From: an uncultured Shewanella sp.
Lineage (GTDB): Bacteria; Pseudomonadota; Gammaproteobacteria; Enterobacterales; Shewanellaceae
DNA length: 64,000 nucleotides
Reading direction: 5' to 3'
Assembly (NCBI RefSeq): GCF_947501225.1
Contig: NZ_CANMUW010000001.1
Span: forward strand, 124,001-188,000
Part shown: positions 57,988 to 64,000 of the stretch, piece after piece
Layout: every line of letters begins with the position of its first letter
How positions within the stretch are numbered: the stretch's first letter is position 1
The notes under the pieces: model-generated
Database searches by the model: none
The model's input: only the letters and a program-made list of their open reading frames with translations
What the model was told of the DNA's origin: nothing
Position numbers and translations under genes: made by a program

Positions 57988-59790
57988 ATGAAAAAGGCAG
58001 AACAACCCAAAGAGCATAATGCCATTAAGGCCGATCTTGCCCCTTCATTCGCAGATTCAGTTTTTGATTCCAGAGAAAACGGCGAGCGAAGAAGCGTCAT
58101 CCTGAACCCCAAGCTCGAAAGCTATGACCATCTGGATCTGCGCTCGAGAGACTTGATTAAAAAGACGATTGCATTTTTTGAGAGTAGGGGGAAGGCAAGA
58201 CTCAAAGCCGATGACCATGAGCGAACCTGGTATGCCGACTTTCTCGAGTTTGAGAAGCGGGAGCAACTGTTCGCCACCTTCCTGACCCCCCAAGGCTATG
58301 GCGGGGAAGGGTGTCGTTGGGATACCTACCGTAACTGTGCCCTTAACGAAGTATTAGGCTTCTATGGCCTGGCGCATTGGTATACCTGGCAGGTATCGAT
58401 ACTCGGTCTTGGGCCTATCTGGATAAGCAGCAATGAAGCGATGAAGCAAGGTGCGGCGCAACAGCTTAGTGAAGGAGGGATCTTTGCCTTCGGGCTGTCG
58501 GAAAAAGAGCATGGCGCCGATATCTACTCCACTGATATGTGCCTTACCCGGCAGGAGGATGGCTCCTACCTGGCCAATGGCAGTAAATATTATATCGGGA
58601 ACGGCAATAAGGCCGGCTCTGTATCGACATTTGGTAAGCTCAGCGGAACCGACGAGTATGTTTTCTTCGTAGTCGACTCCCGGCACCCTAACTATGAGTT
58701 AGTCCAGAATGTGGTCAATTCCCAGAACTACGTCGCCGAATATCGCCTCAATGATTACCCGGTCACGAGCTCGGAAATATTAGCTACCGGCCGTGATGCA
58801 TGGGATATGGCGCTCAATACCGTTAATGTCGGCAAGTTCAATTTGGGTTGGGCTTCAATCGGTATCTGTTCCCATGCTTATTATGAAGCAATAAATCATG
58901 CATCGGCCAGGCGTCTGTTCGACCATTATGTGACCGATTTTGTTCATATTAAGCAGCTGTTTATCGACTCCTATGCCCGTTTGAGTGCCATGAAGTTGTT
59001 TGCGCAGCGGGGTGTCGATTACATGCGTTGTGCCAGTCGGGACGATCGCCGATACCTGTTATATACCCCCATGGTAAAGATGAAGGTGACCACACAGGGC
59101 GAGGAGGTGATAAACGAACTTTGGGATGTCATTGCTGCCAAAGGTTTTGAAAAGAATATGTATTTTGAGATGGCGGTGAGAGACATCAGAGCGTTGCCTA
59201 AGCTTGAGGGTACCGTTCATGTCAACATGGCGTTGATTTTAAAGTTTATGGCCAATTATTTCTTTAACCCGGCAGAGTATCCGGAAACGCCCACTATGGA
59301 TGAACCGGTTAACGATGACTTCTTGTTTAATCAGGGGGCGACTAAGGGGCTGGGTAAGACCCGTTTTCATGATTACCGTAAGGTCTACAGGGGGTTCGAT
59401 CTCCCTAATGTGAACATCTTTAAGAAACAGATCCGCTTATTGAAAGTGTTGCTTATGCTGGCGAAACCGACTGAAGAGCAGAGCAAAGATTTCGATTTTC
59501 TTCTGTTACTCGGGGAGCTCTTTACTCTGGTGGTTTATGGTCAGCTAATTTTAGAAAACGCCAAGATGAAGTGGGTAGAAGATGACCTTGTAGAGCAGAT
59601 CTTTGATTTTATGGTGCGTGACTTTTCAAAATTTGCCCTGCAATTAAGCCAAAAAGGCAGTGCTACGTTTGCGCAACAGGTGATATGTAAAAGAATGATT
59701 AAGCGTCCGGCTGTCGATGAGGCGCGTAATACCCGGATCTGGGAAAATTATGTCTATAGCATGAAAGATCAGTATGAGATGAATCCATAA
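57988..59790 (+). CDS. Acyl-CoA dehydrogenase-like flavoprotein
   Basis: A 600-residue protein, longer than standard acyl-CoA dehydrogenases (about 380-400). Features of the family: GYGGEG near residue 95-100, FGLSEKEHGADIYST (about 172-186, FAD-side LTEPxxGSD-type motif with substitutions), NGSKYYIGNGNKAGSVSTFGK (about 198-218), and a late LPKLEGTVHVNMAL segment (about 403-416, place of the catalytic Glu). The C-terminal 150 residues are extra helices. Substrate unknown. Same strand as the HoxX-like gene, 312 bases downstream with a terminator between. Confidence 0.75.
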   Translation: MKKAEQPKEHNAIKADLAPSFADSVFDSRENGERRSVILNPKLESYDHLDLRSRDLIKKTIAFFESRGKARLKADDHERTWYADFLEFEKREQLFATFLTPQGYGGEGCRWDTYRNCALNEVLGFYGLAHWYTWQVSILGLGPIWISSNEAMKQGAAQQLSEGGIFAFGLSEKEHGADIYSTDMCLTRQEDGSYLANGSKYYIGNGNKAGSVSTFGKLSGTDEYVFFVVDSRHPNYELVQNVVNSQNYVAEYRLNDYPVTSSEILATGRDAWDMALNTVNVGKFNLGWASIGICSHAYYEAINHASARRLFDHYVTDFVHIKQLFIDSYARLSAMKLFAQRGVDYMRCASRDDRRYLLYTPMVKMKVTTQGEEVINELWDVIAAKGFEKNMYFEMAVRDIRALPKLEGTVHVNMALILKFMANYFFNPAEYPETPTMDEPVNDDFLFNQGATKGLGKTRFHDYRKVYRGFDLPNVNIFKKQIRLLKVLLMLAKPTEEQSKDFDFLLLLGELFTLVVYGQLILENAKMKWVEDDLVEQIFDFMVRDFSKFALQLSQKGSATFAQQVICKRMIKRPAVDEARNTRIWENYVYSMKDQYEMNP

Positions 59791-60080
59791 CCACCCTCCG
59801 GCGCCTCCCTGCTTCATGGCTGCCTGAGGGGAGGAGTATTGTGAAAGGACGATTACCAAGGTTTAGGCTATATTTACTGGAAGCACATGGCGCGCCGGGT
59901 AACGTAGTGAATTTGAGAGTGATAGCCGGACTTTAGGGGGAATGGTGCCTATCGGTTCTCTCCGTCTCCTTTACCTTCGTAAGGCTACACTGCAAAGCTT
60001 TTGCTGCCGTAATGAGCTGAACTTCTCTGAGGGGCTAATTGCACTCAAATGAATGAAACGGGTTTTCAGGGAGCGAGAGC

Positions 60081-61343
60081 GTGAAAGGAATGCTGGTCGT
60101 TGAGGATAATAAAGCCATAGCCACGGTTATCGGGCATATCGGTAAATCGTTAGGTTTTCACGTCACTATTGCACACTCCTTTTCTGAAGTGAAAAAGCTT
60201 CTGGTTAGTCATCAGAAGTTTTTTGTCGCTTCTGTAGATTATGGTCTTCCCGATGCTACCGAGGGGGAGGTCATTCCCTATGTGCTGGATCATGGTATCC
60301 CCAGCGTGGTCATGACCGGACGGATGAATGACAAGATACATCAGAAGTTATTGAATCTGCCTATCATAGATTACATTACCAAGGAGAACTCTCAAGCCTA
60401 CCATTACCTGTTGAGGGTATTGCATGGTCAGTTAACCAATCATACAACAGGTGTATTAGTGGTCGATGATTCGCTCTCTGTGAGAAGCTATGTTTGCAGC
60501 CTGTTAAAGCGGCGCAACTTTACCGTTTTTGAGGCATCCGATGGTGGTAGCGCGTTGCAGCTTCTGAAAGATAATAGCGAGATAAAACTGTTGCTCACGG
60601 ATCAGGAGATGCCGGGAATGACGGGAATCGAGTTGGTGCAGACAATACGCAAACGTTATACGGAAAGGGACCTGATTATCATCGGCTATTCGGGGATCGA
60701 TCGGGTCTACCAGTCTGCTCGCTTTATCAAGAGTGGTGCCGATGATTACCTGAAGAAACCTTTCTGTCCCGAGGAGTTCTATTGCCGGATTTTCAAAAAT
60801 ATTGAGCAGCTGCATTATATCGAAGAGATAAAGATGGCGGCTAATGTCGACTACTTGACCTCGCTATCGAATCGGCGTTACTTCATCGACCAGATGAGTG
60901 AACAGTTTTCCGAGATGTTGGAAAGTGAGAGTAATCACCTGTTGGCTCTTTTTCATGTGGATGACTTCATATCTATTAATGAGGAGTTTGGGCATAGTGC
61001 GGGGGATCAGGTGCTGATCGAGTTTGCCAGCTTGCTGAGCAACCACTACAACGGAGAGTTGTTGGCAAGGTTTGGTGGCGCTGAGTTTGCCTGTCTTATT
61101 TCGGGTGACGATTTTTCTAAGAACGAAGCGAACTTGATGGCGTTTCAAGAGAGTGTCAGTAAACATTCCACCACTTTTGAAGGCAGGAGTATCAACTTTT
61201 CTGTGAGTGTCGGCGGAACCATTATCTGTGAGCAATCATCGGTGGGCCAATGCCTCGAGCAGTCCGATGAGGCCCTGCAGAAGGCGCAGGGGGGAGGAGC
61301 AAATCAGATGATCCTCAATGGCTTCATCGAGCTTGCCGAATAG
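60081..61343 (+). CDS. REC-REC-GGDEF-type protein with altered GGAEF site
   Basis: A 420-residue soluble protein. First receiver (MLVVEDNKAI; phospho-acceptor region SVDYGLPD, about 51-58), second receiver (VLVVDDSLSV about 125-134; LLTDQEMPGMTG about 174-185; KKPF), then a GGDEF domain (LTSLSNRRYF, about 262). The catalytic signature reads GGAEF at about 337-341, where the third residue should be Asp or Glu for metal binding, and no RxxD I-site precedes it. Probably a catalytically inactive GGDEF acting by GTP or partner binding. Start GTG 60081 with GGGAG seven bases before. Confidence 0.85.
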   Translation: MKGMLVVEDNKAIATVIGHIGKSLGFHVTIAHSFSEVKKLLVSHQKFFVASVDYGLPDATEGEVIPYVLDHGIPSVVMTGRMNDKIHQKLLNLPIIDYITKENSQAYHYLLRVLHGQLTNHTTGVLVVDDSLSVRSYVCSLLKRRNFTVFEASDGGSALQLLKDNSEIKLLLTDQEMPGMTGIELVQTIRKRYTERDLIIIGYSGIDRVYQSARFIKSGADDYLKKPFCPEEFYCRIFKNIEQLHYIEEIKMAANVDYLTSLSNRRYFIDQMSEQFSEMLESESNHLLALFHVDDFISINEEFGHSAGDQVLIEFASLLSNHYNGELLARFGGAEFACLISGDDFSKNEANLMAFQESVSKHSTTFEGRSINFSVSVGGTIICEQSSVGQCLEQSDEALQKAQGGGANQMILNGFIELAE

Positions 61344-61634
61344 GGAGAGATTAATTACAGATTTTTAAATCTGCTTTAGTAAAGCGAGAGCTATCCGGCT
61401 GCGCAGATATATTTAGATATAAGGCAGCGTTTCTTGTAGTTTCTCTTTTAACTTACTGAGTTGTAGGATTAAACTCTCTCTGTTGCTTTCATGCTTACAT
61501 ATTTTACCCTTCAGAAAAAAGCTTATCCCCCTATGCTTGTCGGGCATAGCCCAACAGGGCTGCTATCCTTAATAAAAGGGGACAGACAACATCGCCAGCT
61601 ATGGCGTCCGACGGTATGGACGCGGGAAGAAGAT

Positions 61635-64000
61635 ATGGATATCAAAACATTTAGCAGTCACCTTACTCATCTCTCACTTTGTGCCGCAGTGTCACTTGTA
61701 TATTATCTCTCCGGGCGACTGGGACTATCTCTGGCGTTTGAACAAGTCGGTGTCAGCCCTGTCTGGCCCCCTACCGGAATCGCTATCGCGGCTGTTCTTA
61801 TCTTAGGTTTCCGGATTTGGCCGGGGATCATGTTGGGGGCTTTGCTGGTTAACCTGTCGATAGCGCTTCCTTTCAGCTCCGCAATCATGATTGCCTTAGG
61901 AAATACAATCGAAGCCACCTTCGCCGGTTATCTGCTTAATCGTTATGCCGTTCGGTATCCCTTTACTCAGTTGAATCATACTATCTGGTTCATTGCCATT
62001 GCCGTGATAGCTCCAATCTTTAGTGCGACCATCGGAGTTACCAGCCTGTCGATGCATGCTCTTATCGAGGCTGGTGCACTAGGTATGGCTTGGTGTACCT
62101 GGTGGCTGGGTGACATAGTCGGCGCTCTGGTCATTGTCCCTCTGCTGCTTACCTGGTTCAGGCAGGGGGAGTCGATGAGTGAGCCAACTACTGCCATGTC
62201 GTTATGGGGAACCTGCCTGGTTAGCCTGATACTGGGGCTATTGATTTTTTCACCCTGGAGAACTGAGTACGATCCGCATCAGCTGCTTATCTTTCTGGTG
62301 TTGCCACTGTTGATATGGACGGCGCTACGATTTTACCATCGTGGTGCTACCCTGTTAGTGACAATCTTTTCTGGTATCGCCATATCCGCCACTCTGGCAG
62401 GTTATGGTCCATTTGTCATGGAAACGGCCAATCAATCTCTGTTGACACTGCAGGCTTCAGTGGGGGCGATTATGGTGACCCTACTTATCCTTATTGCTAG
62501 CCAGGAGGAGAGAAAACGAGTCAATCGCCAATTGCTTCAGGTACAGCAGAGCCTGGAGGCTAAGGTAGATAAACGGACCCATGAGTTATATAGCTCCAAT
62601 AAACAGTTGGTGCTCGAGGTTACCAGACAACAACAATTGGGTGAGACCCTGAAGGCTTTGCTCAACGCGACAAATTTGACCTCTAACGATCAATTCCTAA
62701 GATCTTGTGTGAAAGATCTGGCCAATGCATACAGTGCTTATTTTGCCTTTATTGGTATATTCGCCGATGAGTCGTGCCTCAGCATCAAAACCCTGGCGGT
62801 ATGGGCCGGAGATAAAATCGAAGATAATTTTTGCTATCGTCTTCGTGGAACCCCCTGTGAAGATGCGATGAGTCGCACTGTGGAGCTTGTCTCGAGCCGC
62901 GCCGCTCAGCTATATCCTGAAGATAAGTTATTAAATGAACTCGGTGTCGATAGTTACTTTGGCTCTCCTCTTGTCGCTCCCTCCGGTGAGACCATAGGCA
63001 TTATCGCTGTCATGGACAGGAAGGCGATGGATATCGAGGATTGGGTAAAACCTGTGCTGGGGCTATTTGCTAACAGGGTCGCGCTCGAGTTACAGCGTCA
63101 ATCTTCGCAGAAGGAGATGGAGATGGCGGCGAGTGTTTTTAAGGAGAGTGCCGAGGCGATTGTTATCTGTGATAGTGACGATAAGGTGCTCAGAGTTAAC
63201 CCCGCATTTCGTAAGATCACAGGTTATAGTCAGGCCGATGTGATTGGTCGCTCGTTCAAGCAGCTCGGGCGAGTCTCTCGAGTCGATACTGTTACAGATG
63301 AGCGTGAGCCCAAGAGTAAGCTGCATAATATATGGCAGGGGGAGGTTCCCGGTTACCGGAAAAATGGCGAACAGTTTCTGAGTTGGCAAACTGTGATTCC
63401 GGTGAATGATGCCGATGACAATGCCCGGCAGATTATCTATATTTTCAGTGATATTACCGAGAGAAAGCTGTTTGAGGAACATATCTACAACCTGGCGCAC
63501 CATGATAGCCTGACTCAGTTACCTAATCGTGCCGCTTTTCAGTTACAGATGAAAACCGCACTGGAACGCGCCAAGCGGGCTAAGGCTCAGATGGCTATCA
63601 TGTTTATCGATCTGGACCATTTTAAGATGATCAACGATACATCGGGCCATCCGGTAGGGGATCTATTGCTGCAACAGGTCGCTGAAAGGTTTAAGAAGGC
63701 GCTGCGCAAAGAGGATGTGATATCCAGGTTCGGTGGTGATGAGTTTACTGTACTACTCTCCAATACCCGAACCGATAATGCTACTACTGTGGTTGCCAGA
63801 AAGCTGTTGGCCTGTTTCTATGAGCCATTTAAGTTGCCTAACAGTGAGGTGGTGATATCGGCCAGCATTGGCATAGGTGTGTTCCCGGAAAATGGGGATA
63901 GTGTCGATAGTTTAATGATGAATGCCGATAGTGCCATGTACAGGGCAAAGGAGAAGGGGCGCAACTGCTTTCAATTTTATACCAAGGAGATGAATCAATA
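61635..64000 (+). CDS. MASE1-GAF-PAS-GGDEF signalling protein (3' truncated by window edge)
   Basis: Open to the window end, 788 codons visible. N-terminal MASE1 membrane sensor with about eight hydrophobic segments (motifs VSPVWPPTGIAIA, about 36-48, and WWLGDIVGALVIVPLLL, about 156-172). A coiled coil and a GAF-like domain follow (about 345-495), then PAS (VICDSDDKVLRVNPAFRKITGYSQADVIGRS, about 510-540) and GGDEF. FGGDEF is intact (about 699), with an RKED I-site just before. An EAL domain may follow outside the window. Likely a diguanylate cyclase with product feedback. Confidence 0.9.
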   Translation, partial: MDIKTFSSHLTHLSLCAAVSLVYYLSGRLGLSLAFEQVGVSPVWPPTGIAIAAVLILGFRIWPGIMLGALLVNLSIALPFSSAIMIALGNTIEATFAGYLLNRYAVRYPFTQLNHTIWFIAIAVIAPIFSATIGVTSLSMHALIEAGALGMAWCTWWLGDIVGALVIVPLLLTWFRQGESMSEPTTAMSLWGTCLVSLILGLLIFSPWRTEYDPHQLLIFLVLPLLIWTALRFYHRGATLLVTIFSGIAISATLAGYGPFVMETANQSLLTLQASVGAIMVTLLILIASQEERKRVNRQLLQVQQSLEAKVDKRTHELYSSNKQLVLEVTRQQQLGETLKALLNATNLTSNDQFLRSCVKDLANAYSAYFAFIGIFADESCLSIKTLAVWAGDKIEDNFCYRLRGTPCEDAMSRTVELVSSRAAQLYPEDKLLNELGVDSYFGSPLVAPSGETIGIIAVMDRKAMDIEDWVKPVLGLFANRVALELQRQSSQKEMEMAASVFKESAEAIVICDSDDKVLRVNPAFRKITGYSQADVIGRSFKQLGRVSRVDTVTDEREPKSKLHNIWQGEVPGYRKNGEQFLSWQTVIPVNDADDNARQIIYIFSDITERKLFEEHIYNLAHHDSLTQLPNRAAFQLQMKTALERAKRAKAQMAIMFIDLDHFKMINDTSGHPVGDLLLQQVAERFKKALRKEDVISRFGGDEFTVLLSNTRTDNATTVVARKLLACFYEPFKLPNSEVVISASIGIGVFPENGDSVDSLMMNADSAMYRAKEKGRNCFQFYTKEMNQ

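Overview
The window is chromosomal DNA of a marine gammaproteobacterium, almost certainly a Shewanella. The evidence is the gene content and order: infB-rbfA-truB-rpsO-pnp-nlpI-prfC, then a nupC/tsx/deoCABD nucleoside block, a serB-radA block, and a complete TMAO-respiration (tor) locus with a pentaheme TorC. This order agrees with what I remember of Shewanella genomes; no database was searched. Most genes have moderate GC. The exception is a visibly AT-richer patch at about 27.5-29.1 kb.

Layout. 1-4.1 kb: translation and ribosome maturation genes (infB, 5'-truncated by the window edge, rbfA, truB, rpsO). 4.1-6.2 kb: a divergent membrane GGDEF-EAL protein. 6.3-12.5 kb: pnp, nlpI, prfC, a small DUF5363-like gene and a TatD-family hydrolase. 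12.7-20.0 kb: nucleoside use, with outer-membrane Tsx, inner-membrane NupC and the catabolic enzymes DeoC, DeoA, DeoB and DeoD. 20.1-27.3 kb: a YtjB/AhpA-like membrane protein, serB, an alpha/beta hydrolase, an 803-residue double-PilZ protein and radA. 27.3-29.6 kb: an accessory patch. It holds a UDG-fold-like gene and a secreted hypothetical gene separated by an attC-like (integron cassette) recombination site, plus two tandem copies of a structured repeat with compensatory base changes. 29.6-41.8 kb: a small PilZ protein and the tor locus. The regulators torR, torT and torS are separated from the torECAD operon by a DEAD-box helicase and a DUF3624-like gene. torE is only 56 codons. A perfect TTCATA-N4-TTCATA TorR box lies upstream of it. 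41.8-50.2 kb: a lipoprotein with a SecD-P1-like domain, an AzgA-type purine permease with a structured leader, a CBS-domain protein, a 1242-residue propeller sensor kinase, a MITE and a YjiH-family membrane protein. 50.5-55.7 kb: an Aer-like chemoreceptor, a DUF998-like membrane protein, and ubiV, ubiU and ubiT for oxygen-independent ubiquinone synthesis. 55.9-59.8 kb: a HoxX-like formyltransferase/crotonase fusion next to a 600-residue acyl-CoA-dehydrogenase-like protein, with no hydrogenase genes in view. 60.1-64.0 kb: a REC-REC-GGDEF-like protein with a GGAEF site, and a MASE1-GAF-PAS-GGDEF protein cut by the window end.

How the parts fit. The deo/nup/tsx block imports nucleosides and splits them to base plus (deoxy)ribose phosphate, and the purine permease may salvage bases. 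TorSTR senses TMAO and drives the TorECA electron route to TMAO. UbiUVT would keep ubiquinone available without oxygen. Five proteins carry cyclic-di-GMP-type domains (GGDEF-EAL, two PilZ, GGAEF, MASE1-GGDEF).

The most unusual items are the tandem structured repeats at 29.3-29.6 kb, the isolated attC-like site with cassette-like genes, the orphan HoxX/acyl-CoA dehydrogenase pair, and the SecD-P1-like lipoprotein. I saw no rRNA, tRNA or CRISPR array.
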